A stretch of DNA of 64,000 nt from Telopea speciosissima (Eukaryota > Streptophyta > Magnoliopsida > Proteales > Proteaceae): NCBI RefSeq assembly GCF_018873765.1, contig NC_057924.1, forward strand, positions 11,061,001-11,125,000, given 5' to 3'. The translations under genes were made by a program, and so were the position numbers. Of this stretch, positions 44,784-56,346 are shown piece after piece. Each line of letters starts with the position of its first letter. Within the stretch, counting starts at the first letter, position 1. Under the pieces are notes generated by a model, which saw only the letters and a list, made by a program, of their open reading frames with translations, made no database searches and was not told where the DNA came from.

Positions 44784-45307
44784 TTAGCAAAAACAAGAAC
44801 AGTAAAAAAACAAAGTCCTACGTACGGTACGGATTTTAAATGGTAAAAAATTACAAACGGACGGTCAAATAAAACGGTGAAAAAAACAGAGAACGGTAAA
44901 AAACAAAAAACGAACAGTACGGATTTTAAACATTTATATTTAAAAAAAAAAGGCACTATTCTCATAGAAATTGAGGAATTTTTATTTGAAATATATGTTT
45001 CTATTTTCAGTATCCGTGAATTGACCTTGAGTTAAAGGTGATATCATGGAAAAATGTAGCTCTTCAAGTCATCTTTACGTCGATGAAAGAATCAAGCCGA
45101 TCAGAGTTTAAGAGAGAAAGATATGGTCAGTTAATTCCAAAGTCTTAAAAAACACCAAAAAAATGAAAACGTGTTTTAAACGCGTACGAGAATACTTGCC
45201 GTACGCCCCTTTTTACCTTATGTTTGGGTAACATACAGCAAAACGTGTTTAAAACGGTAAAAAATGGAAACGTGTTTAAAACAGAGTTTTAAACGCGTTT
45301 TTGCTAA
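44784..45307. mobile_element. Non-autonomous TIR element, family M5, copy 1
   Basis: Ends TTAGCAAAAAC and GTTTTTGCTAA form an 11-bp inverted repeat; TAG lies directly outside on both sides, a possible 3-bp duplication. The interior contains ACGGTAAAAAA, ACGTGTTTTAAACG and TTTAAACGCG words near both ends. Non-coding, superfamily uncertain. A second copy starts 105 bp downstream in the same orientation. Confidence 0.65.
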
Positions 45308-45411
45308 TAGTGGTCTTAAGTCCTAACTACTACAATGGTTCTGATGGTGGATTGTGAAATGTTTATAATCAGTCATGTACTCATGTTACGTGCATCTAGT
45401 TGGAGGCATAG

Positions 45412-45979
45412 TTAGCCAAAACGGGAATGGCAAAAAAACGGAGTCTTAGGTACGGGTTCTAAACTGTAAAAAAGTTGCAAATGAAAGGTGAAATAAAACG
45501 GTCTAAAAAACAGAAAATGGTAAAAAATGGAAAATGGATGGTATATGTTTTAAACGTTTATATTTAAAAAAAAGGTACTATTCTAATATAAATTAAGGAA
45601 TTTTTATTTGAAATACATGCTTCTAGTTTCGGTTTCCTTGCATTGACTTTGAGTTGAAGGTGATATCATGAAAATTGTAACTCATGGAGTCATCTTTACG
45701 TCGATGAAACAATCAGGCCGATTAGAGTTCGGGAGATAGAGATATGGTCAGTTTTTTTTTTGTTTTTTGTCGAAGAGATATGGTCAGTTAAGTAAGCCAT
45801 TGTTCAACAAGTTCAAGGTCTTAAAAAATACCAAAAAAAGGGAAACGTGTTTTAAACGGGAATGCTTGTCATTTGCCTTTTTTCCCGTATGTTTGGGAAG
45901 CATACAATTGCAATAAGTGTTTAAAACGGCAAAAAATGGCTATGCGTTTAAAATGGAGTTTTAAATGCGTTTTTGCAAA
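45412..45979. mobile_element. Non-autonomous TIR element, family M5, copy 2
   Basis: Collinear with 44784-45307 throughout and again flanked by TAG. It carries an extra 36 bp at 45754-45789 (T-run insertion plus its duplication) that copy 1 lacks. Confidence 0.65.
45738..45789. repeat. 20-bp T-rich insertion between perfect 16-bp duplications
   Basis: AGAGATATGGTCAGTT occurs at 45738-45753 and 45774-45789. Between them are 20 bp, mostly T, ending GTCGA. Copy 1 of the host element has a single GATATGGTCAGTT at the matching place (about 45121-45133), an empty-site control. Confidence 0.75.
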
Positions 45980-46258
45980 TAGATCAAGGTCTCTCACACA
46001 CAAACAAAGCATGATATTTAATTTGTTTGGAATTAAGTACTAAATTAACATGTTTACCAAAAAGAAAATTTATTGAGTTAACATCCACGTAGCTATGTTT
46101 GGTTGCCAATAAAATCAATCACTTTATCATCATTATTATGGTCTTATTATGTTTTTCTCTCTTTCTTTGTTTCTCTTCTCAACATCCAAACATAGTTAAA
46201 CCTAATATCTTGAGGAAAAGACACAAAACTAAAGCAATAATGGAAATGCCCAGTTTTT

Positions 46259-46442
46259 GGATCCGGCTCCTCTTCAGGGAGCCCGATGTCCAAGACGAAA
46301 GCATGCCTAGGGAGCATCCAATGGTTAGATTGTGCCGCACACATTCCTGTGTTTGTACCGATATGTGTGCGACACAGTCCAATCATTGGATGCCTCTTGG
46401 GCACTCCTTGGACGTTGGGCTCCCTAGAGAGGAGTTTGATCC
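46259..46442. mobile_element. Foldback MITE with long arms
   Basis: The arms are about 85 bp: GGATCCGGCTCCTCTTCAGG and CATCCAATGGTTAGATTGTG at the left are mirrored by CACAGTCCAATCATTGGATG and CCCTAGAGAGGAGTTTGATC at the right, around TGTGCCGCACACAT. The overlapping open frames on both strands result from the palindrome. Confidence 0.75.
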
Positions 46443-46482
46443 CAATTTTTTTCCCCATTTATTGAGCTACCATCAGGATTTC

Positions 46483-46628
46483 ATCCTCTCAAGTGCAGTG
46501 CACTGCCCAGTGCACCTTTAAAGTGCATTAGATATTGTACCGCACTTGACACTTAGATTTTTATCCTCCCAAGTGTAGTGGCCAGTGGTCACCTTAAAGG
46601 TACATTAGTGCACCGCACTTGAGAGGAT
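46483..46628. mobile_element. MITE-like element with AAGTGCGGTGCA ends
   Basis: ATCCTCTCAAGTGCAGTGCAC at the left is mirrored by TGCACCGCACTTGAGAGGAT at the right. It contains a second internal TATCCTCCCAAGTG, so it may be two nested copies. Confidence 0.6.
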
Positions 46629-46668
46629 AAAGATTTACTATAATCAACCTATACCAATCGAATCGCTG

Positions 46669-46785
46669 TCCTCTCCAATTCGTTGTCCGCTCAAATTTCC
46701 TTCAATTCTTCACATAGGAGCAGAAATGATCACCCTACCCCACCTTGGGCAGTTTATTCAGGCAGGGAGTAACGAATTGGAGGTG
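46669..46785. mobile_element. Foldback MITE-like element
   Basis: CCTCTCCAATTCGTT at the left is mirrored by AACGAATTGGAGG at the right; ATGATCACCCTACCCC in the core recalls other foldback elements of the window. Confidence 0.5.
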
Positions 46786-47224
46786 ATAATTATTCATACC
46801 AATCACATAAGACAAGTTACAATTATAAGCATACATCATTGTATGGTAATACATTAACCTTTTTTCCATAGAAAAAGAGTGTCACCAATCTTGTTACGCG
46901 TAAGCGGGCAATTCTGGTATGCCAGGTGTCAAACTGTTTGTTTGATTCGGTTTGGTCAATTTGAATCAATTTATGATGCACCGTCTAAAGGCTCTAAACC
47001 AAAGCCGAACTTTTCAGGTGAGTTTTTTGGTGTTGTTTAGTTTCAGGTTTTTAGTAAGTTGGATTAATGGGCTCTTGTTAGTCCATTATCAGGTTGTTAA
47101 CTTGTTTTAGGTTTGATTTAAGTTTTCCTTTTTATATAAAAAGATGTAAAAAAATAAAATTTTATCAGCTTTTTTGGGTTTAATTCATTTATGGTTTAAT
47201 TGGTCCGGTCATTTTGGTTTCTAT

Positions 47225-47635
47225 TAATTTCTAAAGAGAATGGATCATCTGCACGTACCAACAAGTGAACATACGTCTTAGAGTCAATCACATTTTAATT
47301 TTGTTTTCATAAAAACCAAGTCAATCACATTTTAATTTTGTTTTCATAAAAACCCCTCCTCCCCTTGTAAATGGTAAAAATAGGACAGATGGTTGGCTCT
47401 CATATGTCGTTCACCTATTAGTACGTGTAGAGGAACCGAACTCATTTCGAGAATGGATCATCTACACGTATCAACAAGTAAACGTACATCTTAGAGCCAA
47501 TCACTTTTTGATTTTGTTTCCATAAAAACCTAAGCCAAAGGCGAACTGGTAAAGTGTACGTTCACCGGTTAGTACGTGTAGAGGAACCGAACTCATTTCT
47601 TAAAAACCCAAGCCAAAGCCGAACTGGTAAAGTGT
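47225..47635. repeat. Local direct and inverted duplications
   Basis: GAATGGATCATCTRCACGTA occurs at about 47240 and 47451. CAATCACATTTTAATTTTG is repeated within 60 bp near 47286-47343. AGTACGTGTAGAGGAACCG occurs near 47420 and 47572 and is the inverse of the first motif. AAGTGTACGTTCACC mirrors GTAAACGTAC. A rearranged repeat cluster; no gene. Confidence 0.5.
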
Positions 47636-49378
47636 TCTGTTTAGTTTTACTGATCAATTCGATCTTGAATTTGAAACCCTTATGTTATAATATATTAAAG
47701 GCAAAAGGTTCCATGCATGGTCATGCACACCGTGCATGGTTCTATCCCCCTTCTCACATAAGGCTCTCGAAATGAAAGCTCCAACCTATTTATGCATTGT
47801 AACCAATTTCTTCTCTCATGCAACCGTGCAAAAAAACCTTCCCTTATAATTAAAACTCATTGTAACCATTTATAGTTATATCAAATACGATTTTTTCTTT
47901 ATTGGGTAAAAGCATAGTTGGAAAACTGGGTTTTGACTGGGCTAGTTGTCCAGGTCAAGGTAAAAAATGGCGAGACTAGATCATAAATCGTCTGAGTCAA
48001 ATAAGACTCGGTATTTTTACCCGAGTCATAACAAACTCGACGAGTATAGTCGTTTATAAAAAAATCGTAAAACATATTCACTTAGAAATTGAATTGAGTA
48101 AAATAGTAAATCCATATTCTAAAACAATAAGAAACCCTCAACTCCCTTGTCTTGTTCAATGATATGAACTCAAAATGCATTGATATGTGATTTTTTTTTA
48201 TTTTTTTTCTTGGTTTTCTCTTATTTTTTTGTTTTTTTTCCTGGGTTTCCCATATATTTCTATTTTTTTTTTTTTACTAATTTATACATATTTATTGTAT
48301 TAAAAAAAAAAAAAACATGATTAATTTTGATCGGGTTTGATAAGACCAAGTCATAGTGTTTTTTTGAAAGACGAGTTGAGTCAGAAAACTAGGTTTTCGA
48401 ACTAGGAGTAAAAGTAAGAAAAAAGATTCAAACGCTTGAAGGTCAAGAAAAAGAAATTGAATTTAAAAAAAGATACACACATAAATCAATTATTATGTCA
48501 TCATGATTTTTGTGCAAATATGCCATAAATTAGTGAGTTTTTATAATAATTGAAGTTGGTTAGTGTGCATTTTACTAAGTCTAATAAAAGGGGTGTTTGA
48601 TCGGATTTTTGAATGAATTAAACGCAGACCATACCGGGTCAATGTGTAGAAGTGGAATATTCTGATGAAGTCTATGGATCTTAATTTTCTTTGTTGTTGG
48701 AAAGTCTATGGAAATCTTAATTAATGAATGCACTTGATGGCGTTTTCTTTGGAAAACGTGTATGAATTTTGACCAAATATGGTCAAAATTCATACATTGT
48801 GAAAGATGGCCTACATTTTTTTTTTGGGTGGTAAAAAAAAGATGGTCGACATATTAAGCTATTTCTTGTTTATCAAGTGTTCACGGGAAAATTATCGATC
48901 CAGTACTATTGGGGGTGTTGTGTGCATCGTGCGGTGCTAGTAGTACTTGGAGCAATAAAGGTTCGTGTTCACGTTTGTCTATTCCAACTGTAGGATAGAG
49001 AGGACATGATTTAGATTAGTCACATGTTAAATTTCAAAGTTTTTCTTTTTTTTTGGTTAGAAATTGGTTAAGAGTGACAGTTACATATGATAAGAGAGTG
49101 AGTCAAAAAGTGTAAAATAAACTTGTATCTCTTCTCTGTTCTTGTTCTTCAGGAGGCTTGCTACCCTCGAAGTAACTATAATTGTTGTGTTATTAATGAA
49201 CATTCTTTCTCTCTTGTGAGCATTCTTCATCTCTGTTTCTCTCCAACTTCCATCAGTTCTCCCACTTTTCTTAAATTTGCTTAATTCACAATTTTTGAAT
49301 GTCATACCCTATGTTTTTAATAAACTAATATAAAATATATTAATCAAAATATTTAGTTAGCATTAGCCACATGCCCAA

Positions 49379-49380
<2 letters not shown>
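47636..49380. other. Intergenic, nothing coding
   Basis: Long AT-rich stretch with T-runs near 48190-48310. A T-run insertion at 48817-48837 sits between near-identical 15-mers (AAAGATGGCCTACAT at 48802-48816 and AAAGATGGTCGACAT at 48838-48852). No genes seen. Confidence 0.5.

Positions 49381-49409
<29 letters not shown>
49381..49409. repeat. TC microsatellite
   Basis: About 14 CT units. Confidence 0.85.
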
Positions 49410-49522
49410 CACGTTTTTTATTATTTTTTTTTTCTTCTACTTTTTTGTTAATTGTTTATTAAACCATTCCAAGAGTTCATTCTAAATGAGGCCGGCTATA
49501 TGGATATTTGTTATCCAATCAA

Positions 49523-50868
49523 CTTTATTCAATGTCATACTTGATACCAGAACTAAGTTGTGCATTTTTTCCTCATCACTTCTTCTAGGGTCATTTTATA
49601 ATTACCATCCCAAAATCTTTACTATCTATTATTATCCCCCCCCAAAACTTTCAAACAATTGTTACCCCTCTCTGATGCATACTAACCACTAATTGACCCC
49701 CACCAGTGTGCCGTTGTCACAAATTTTTTAGGATCAAAATGCCCTTTTGGGGTGGTAATTGTAATAAATAAAAATAAAAAAAAACCATCACCGTCCTTCT
49801 CCTCCTCCTCCTTCTTCTTCTTCCTCCTCTGCAACCCCAAAATGTGGCTGCCATCAAATCAGAATAAAAAACCTTGGATGGAATGAAACCACGCTGCGAA
49901 GTCTCTCCACCTTGCATCTACATTTGCTTCTCTCTCTCTCTATCCCTGTAATGAAGGCTAAAAACTAAATTCGGATGAGAAGCTTTCAGATAAACATTGT
50001 CTGAGAAGAGGACAAAATGCCGAATCAAAGCCCAAGGAGTGAAGACAATCTGGACCACACTCATTTCTCATAAATCCCCACACAAATTTCCGATTTGATC
50101 CCTTCCCTTCACTGTATATATATATTTGCAAGACGAAAATACATAACAAACACAAGTCCAAAGCCCTAATTCCGAAATTTTTGATTTTTACAGCCCGAAC
50201 ACATACCTCTAATGGCAAGAAAGAAAAAGAGAAGGGGAGGAAGTGGGAAAAGCACAGGGAAGCGGTTTCAATTAGTTTCATCTTTGAGCGTCAAATCCCT
50301 TCTGCTTCCTGCCATCCGAAACGCCTACAAAGCAACAATTAATTGCGGCTTAATTTTCGAAATCTCTCAAATAAACAAATAAAACGTTCAAAAAGAAAAA
50401 TCAGTTTCAGGCTTTCAGCAACAGGTCACAAGAAGCAGAACAAAAAGGCTATATGGACTATGGGTTGGAGAAGAAACCATATTCCTAAATCCGCAAATGT
50501 ACTTCAAAAAATAAGGCAATATAATCAGGTTTGCGGTTGCAGAGGAGGAAGAAGAAGAAGGAGAAGGAGGAGGAGGAGGAGGAGGAGGACGGTGATGGGT
50601 TTTTGTTTTTTTTTTTTTACAATTACCACCCCAAAAGGGCATTTTGGTCTTAAAAAATTTGTGACAACGGCACACTGTCATGATCAGTTAGTGGTTAGTA
50701 TGCATCAGAGGGTGGTAACAGTTGTTTGAAAGTTTTGGTGGGGGATATTAATAGATAGTAAAGATTTTGGGGTGGTAATTGTAAAAAACCCCTTTATTCA
50801 ATGTCATACTTGATACCAAAACTAAGTTGTGCATGTCTTTCCTCATCACTTCTCCTAGGATCATTTTA
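49523..50868. mobile_element. Foldback element with long inverted arms between 76-77-bp direct repeats
   Basis: Inverted arms at 49599-49836 and 50535-50791: TTACCATCCCAAAATCTTTA and a CTCCTCCTCCTTCTTCTTC run at the left are mirrored by GGAGGAGGAGG and TAAAGATTTTGGGGTGGTAA at the right. Between them are about 700 bp of single-copy-looking sequence. Outside, a 76-bp stretch starting CTTTATTCAATGTCATAC (49523-49598) is repeated in the same orientation at 50792-50868. The arm length suggests a foldback or Mutator-like element. No transposase is seen. Confidence 0.65.
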
Positions 50869-51907
50869 AGTCGGTTTTAACTTGTAGTTTCTTTATGGGG
50901 AATTGACTTCCAAGAGGGTGCACAGATTACTGTGAGGATGCATGAATATACATGAGAGTTGAAATAATTGAATTTAATGATGAAATTTATCAAATAGAAA
51001 ATGCAGATTATTATCAATTAGCAAATACATAAATCTCTCTGAGCATGCAAAGTAGCCTATACCTCCTCACATGAATTATTATTATTTTTTGAATAAAGAA
51101 AAATGAATACATAAATCTTTGTGAAGGGACATAAGAGACATAGATTACTTGTTCAAAAAATTTGCATAGATAAATTTCTCATTTCTTAAAGGGTTAATCT
51201 TATTGTAACCAAAGTGGTGAATTAAGAAGTTTTAACCTTGCTCTTTTTATCGTTTTAAGATGACACACTATTTTTCATTAAGGGTAAATCTTGTCATTTC
51301 ACATAAATACTGCATTAAATAACTTTCAACTTTTGAAAAAAACAGTTTTACCTATAACACTAAATATTACATTAGGACAAGAAAAGGCTAACCGATCGTG
51401 TAGAGTACATCATCACATCATCATCTCATCATCGGACCCTGCACACCAGAAAAATCTTTCACCAACAAACATAGTCTAAGACTGGTACTTTGAAACTTGA
51501 TGGAAAAGTAGATCACGTGAGAAGACTTGAGAAACCAATTTTACACGTGTTACAACTAGAGCTGCCATGTGACCTTTTCATGTGTTACAAGTTACAACTA
51601 ACTTAATATTTGGTGAGGTCACATGGACTATGCAGGCCAGAAAAAATCTTTCACCAACTAACATAACCTAAGACTAGTACTTGAAACTTGAATGATAAAA
51701 AGGTTGATTACTGGGGATGAATTGAGAAACAAATTTCGCTTTTGGTACAACAATATAGCCTAAGATGGTAATAGAAAGATGAAAAATTAGATTACTGGGA
51801 TGACTTGATAAAATAAATGAATTTCTTATTGGACATACCGATTGATCTGACCGTTGTAGCATTTTTGACTTACCTTTTTTGCATAAAATAGTTGAATTAG
51901 ATTTGGG
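50869..51907. repeat. AT-rich intergenic sequence with diverged direct repeats
   Basis: AAAATCTTTCACCAAC, AACATA, CTAAGACT and GTACTT.GAAACTTGA occur in the same order at about 51450-51510 and 51640-51695 (spacing about 190 bp); a third weaker match is at 51755-51815. Non-coding. Confidence 0.5.
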
Positions 51908-52073
51908 AAGTAATTTTCTGTTTGAGAGTGTGGTCCGTCTACGCCAACTCTTTGATTTGTCTATCTCTTTCCTTCTTAAAACAAGGGGTTAGAGGTGTCT
52001 TTTCTCATATGGAAGAGAGAGATAGACCCATGGGAGTGTTGGTATAGGTCACACTACTTGACAAAGTTCTTTT
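51908..52073. mobile_element. Foldback MITE, family M1, copy 3
   Basis: AATTTTCTGTTTGAGAGTGT at the left and CACACTACTTGACAAAGTTC at the right; the core AGAGGTGTCTTTTCTCAT is shared with 2651-2803. More diverged than the two copies near 2.6 kb. Confidence 0.6.
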
Positions 52074-52991
52074 TCTCATTAAATTTATAAGTAGGGGTTT
52101 CCCAGGCAACATGTGTGAGAGAATCTCTCATGCCACATCGATCACAACATGGAAAATGGTTTCTCAATAAAAAAAAAAGCCCACATGGTCATTTATTTTT
52201 TATAAGAAGAAGATGTTATTTAGATCAACGTGAGGAGCTCATGGAATGAGAATCAGTCATCTTTACAATCAATGGATCGAAATTGCGTCAAATCATTGTA
52301 CATATTTCCAACAACGCTCTCCAAGCCAGAGAGTCAACTAAACTGTTAATCTCCCTTGGAACATAATTAAAAGTACAAGATAACAAGTAAGAAAACAATA
52401 AAATAATATCTTCAAGGATAGGCCGAAGTAGTAATGGTGACATTACTCCAGTTTGAGTGAACAAACCACATGGTCACAAAGGAGATAAGAGTGTCAGTGC
52501 ATGATCTATATTTTTTTGTGAGAAAATAGAACAGAATCGAACATAAAAATTGAGTTAGTTTTATTTTGAAAGACGAAAATTTATTCAGTTCGATTTGATT
52601 TTGGTTAGCCTAAAAACCGATCGTTTTGAATCAAATTGAGCTGAATAAGTATAAATGATATAAATCGAACCGAACCTTAATAATAGTTAACTTTACAATC
52701 ATGTGTCTTATTTAGGTTGTACAAAATTACCTACTATGGTTTTTTTTTTTTTTTTTGTTTAGTTGTGTAAAAAATGTCGAGAGGTACCATATTTAAATTG
52801 CGGAACTCTATATTCATGAGGTTGTAATTTCCTTTCTAATTTTATTTGTTTCAGAATGTTATGTCTTATTAAACCACATTTAAATTGAATTACTATTATC
52901 ATATACGAACTGAATAAAACTGAACCGATTCAACTTAGTTTTGGTTTTGGAATTATGAAAATTAGTTGATTCAATTTGATATCGATTTGTA
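52074..52991. other. Intergenic, nothing recognised
   Basis: AT-rich; the CGAACCGAAC and AACTGAACCG words near 52560-52960 may be a worn hAT-like element. No gene. Confidence 0.4.
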
Positions 52992-53527
52992 CTAGGGCTG
53001 CAACAAGGCCGGGTTGGGCCAGGCTTTATAGAACCATACCCCAACCCTAATTCCCCACTAGCTGGGCCCAGGCCCGACCCTACTGGACCCTGACCCGCCC
53101 TCAAGGTCAGGTCGGACTGACCCTGATTGGCCCTGATTATGGGGAGGGAGAAGGAAATGCATGGACTAGAATGGGCCGGGAAGAAAATTATCAATTTTAT
53201 GTAAAATAACACTGTAATAAAATTTAGTGTATCACTTATTGTCTTCATATATAATATTTTATATAACTAAATGTGGGTGACGTTTAAAGTTTATATTATA
53301 TATATATATATATATTATATCAATATATATTTTATAGTATAACTTAAAACAGGGTCAGGTCAGGCTGGTCCAGGCTTAGCCCGAGGCCTTAACCCTGGCC
53401 CAACCTGATCCCAACTCAAGGCTAGAAATTTCCAGCCCTGACCCGCCCTCTGGGCCAAATATCACAGGCGGGCCCTGTTCGAGCTCAGGGCGGGTTCGGG
53501 CTATTAGGGCCAAACTTGCACCCCTAG
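52992..53527. mobile_element. GGGCC-rich TIR element, family M4, copy 3
   Basis: CTAGGGCTGCAA at the left and TTGCACCCCTAG at the right are inverted ends. TTGTA flanks both sides (52987-52991 and 53528-53532). Outer GGGCC-rich parts enclose an AT core with an AT microsatellite at about 53295-53315. Confidence 0.7.
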
Positions 53528-53532
53528 TTGTA

Positions 53533-54590
53533 CATATTATATCGTCAATCGAATTAAAACCAAAACCCAATCATTGACACCTCTAGTCTCAGAGAGGCAC
53601 TAGGGCAGTCATCATCCTATGTGTTTATATATCTCTTCTTTACATGAAATGACCTTATTACGCCCTAATATAAACTTCTTTGCAGCACTTCCCAATGCGA
53701 CTTGCTGAGAGAATCATCCTCTCTCATTTATTAATGTCAATCCGAAATTTTGCATTGGGATCTACTTGGGGATCCGAATGTGAATCTACTATGATTCTTC
53801 CCAACAAATGAGGATAGACGCTTGTTCAGAGAATCAAACTTTCAAAATTTCAAGCATGTTTATTCTTTTTAGGTTGAACTTTCAAACATGTTAGAAAGCC
53901 ACCGTGATGGGAATGAAGACAGAATTTCAATCTGATGGGTGCCTCCCCTCCGACCTTGTCATTTACCCCTTGCATCTTGTTAAGTATCTATAATATTTAA
54001 TTAAAGGGATAAAAAATGCTAACCGATTGCGTGGTTCGACATGTACCTGTGTAATTCCACGTGTAAATGACCGATACACCTTTGAAAAGGAAAAAAGAAC
54101 CAAGAATGTGATGACCATTTCGCGTGCAATTGTGTTTGGACTCTAGGGACACGCTTTGACCAGCGATCGACGTTCCTTTTTCTTTAATTAATAAAAAAAA
54201 TTTACGTTACATATGACACAAACCTCATCAGGTGGGGGTGTCGGCACTGAGAATGACAACCCTGATATCTGGGAAAAATATGAAGTTATATGCGCAATGA
54301 ACGGTCCAGATTCTGTGAAGGTAGCAAACCAAATCCTTCTCTTTCTCTCGTAACTTTTGACCAACTGACCAGGAGGCGAAGGACCGTGGGAAGGACCCGT
54401 GATTAGCATGACAGAAAATCATAAAATTAAGTCTAAAAGGCGGCCCATCCAAAATGGTGGAAGAAGAGAAATAATATTAAAATGAAACCGTCTATTCAGC
54501 CCTGAGATCTGATTCCAATCATACGGTTTCAAGCATCATCACCATTTTGCTTTGATTTTGTCTTTACACTTGAAATACCCAATATGCCCT
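53533..54590. other. Intergenic, nothing recognised
   Basis: No repeats with definable ends. Two overlapping minus-strand frames at 54188-54452 show no motif and are treated as chance. Confidence 0.45.
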
Positions 54591-54599
54591 TATATTTTC

Positions 54600-56346
54600 C
54601 TCCAGGTCACTAAGTACAGCTTCCTCCCCAAAGCGGGGAATTCTCCTCAGAAACAGAGCTTTTTACATCTTTGGTCTTCCAGTCCAAGACAAAGTGGAAA
54701 GTGCTATTTAAGGAGTCGAGCCATGACTTGTTACGCTCCAAGCTGCCTCTTCTTCTTCTTCTTCTTCCTCGCTCCGGACTCATATTTTTTGCAGTATCGA
54801 AATATTTCGTATTTGATGAACAATTGAATACTCACCACAGAGCATCATCATTTTCATCTTTTAGTTTCAGATTCAGCTTCTGCTATCGCGGTAACGTATT
54901 TGATCTCCATTTTTATTTTCTCAAACTTCTTCGCTTAAGCATATCAATCGTTTTAACATATAATTTTTTTGAAATGTTCTTTCATTATTTGTAAAGAAGC
55001 TTGCTTGTTCCACCGCTGTTTGATGATGGATTTCGAGTTTCCAATCGACTTAAAATCATTTTTGTGGCTCAGATCTTGTTATAAGTTGATTCGATGCGGT
55101 AGAATTGTTTTTGCTTTTCGCTATCATGCTGTGTACAGCTGTAGTTGATTTACGCTGTTATTGTTTGGTTTGTTGTCAGGGATTGTGCGGTTAGGAGTTA
55201 GGAGAGCTTCATTCTTCTACCTTCGACCCGCGTGACAAAACATTGAATACAGAGGTAGGTAGATCGTGTGCGCCGACTGGTATGAAACGAACTTTAGGTT
55301 TGAACGTGTTATCCCAGGAAACCCGTTCCCTTCAACAAGTATTAACTTGTCTAAAATACCCTTGTCCTCCACTTTATGGGTCTCTCTAGAAGCGTTTATT
55401 TTACCGTATGCATGTGCTTCTGTTGCTCTTTACCAAAAAAAATTAAAATTTGTGTAGCTCTCTACCAAGAAAAGAAATACAAAAAAAAAAAAAAGCAAGC
55501 TTGTGTTGCTAGGACTCTGAGCAATTTCTTTGAGGCTCCACAAAAAAAACTTGAATTTTTTTCTTGTCCTGTACCCTGTCCCCGGTACAGTGGTACAGTG
55601 ATGAAAGGACCATTTAATCTTCTTGGGCAGTATGTTCGGACAAAAGGGTTAGATGGTCATTTCCAACTCCCTATATAAGGCGGGTCAATCACATAGATGA
55701 AATTACCGTATCACCCTTTGATATTGTACAATTATAAATCACATAAGAAGAATTCGAGTCAAGGTCCTTTCCAGCACGCCAGTGAATGCAGCGAACATCG
55801 GACGGCTGGAACTGTTCGGCATACATGCTGCATTCGTTGACGTGTTGAAGAAGCATTTTTTTTCCTAACGCGCATCGGACAGCTGTTTGATCAGGACTTG
55901 AAGGTGAAAAAGTCCTTTCCATCCATTGGCGCTGTGGGGAGGGTTTTTTCGTCTTTACCCATTCATTATTACTTCCCCCTTTCCCAATATTTTGGAGATG
56001 AATAATATCTTCCACGTTTCCCCGTAACCGTTGGCATGGCATGAGGCAAACTTGTTTGACAAGCAACTCTTTAAAAAGAAACATTTTAAAATGTGCCTTT
56101 TCTACTGTACACGCTGTGAATCAAGACATGTGTAGGTGTAGCATGTTGGAAAATAATGTTTTCATTCCATTCATCTCAGTATTGTTTAACCTCTGAACTC
56201 CGAATCTCTCACCTCTTTTTTCCCCTTTACGATTTCAGAGTTGCAGTTCAAACTAGTGGCTACCACCTGACTGTTGTTTTGAAGAAAGAGTCTAAAAAGG
56301 AGGCCTCACACTCGGCTCTTTAAGTCAAGAGGTAGTAGTTCTTAAC
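54600..56346 (+). promoter_or_regulatory. Promoter and 5' leader region of the NDA gene
   Basis: CTATTTAAG at about 54703 is a possible TATA box, followed by a TTCTTC-rich leader. Possible leader introns: donor GGTAACGTA near 54890 with acceptor TTGTCAG near 55178, and donor GAGGTAGGTAG near 55252 with acceptor GATTTCAG near 56238. The final leader piece then runs to the ATG at 56347. This leader structure is inference and needs transcripts; the true start could also lie just upstream of 56240. Confidence 0.4.

Noticed and set aside
46099-46521. 140-codon + strand frame and 103-codon minus frame over the same bases
   Set aside because: Both are produced by the long-arm palindrome 46259-46442; no protein motif.
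50343-50729. 128-codon frame with a long Arg run
   Set aside because: The Arg run is the AGGAGG-rich arm of the foldback element; the frame spans the arm junction.
55689-56084. 131-codon minus-strand frame upstream of NDA
   Set aside because: No motif, no promoter signal, and it overlaps the likely NDA leader region.
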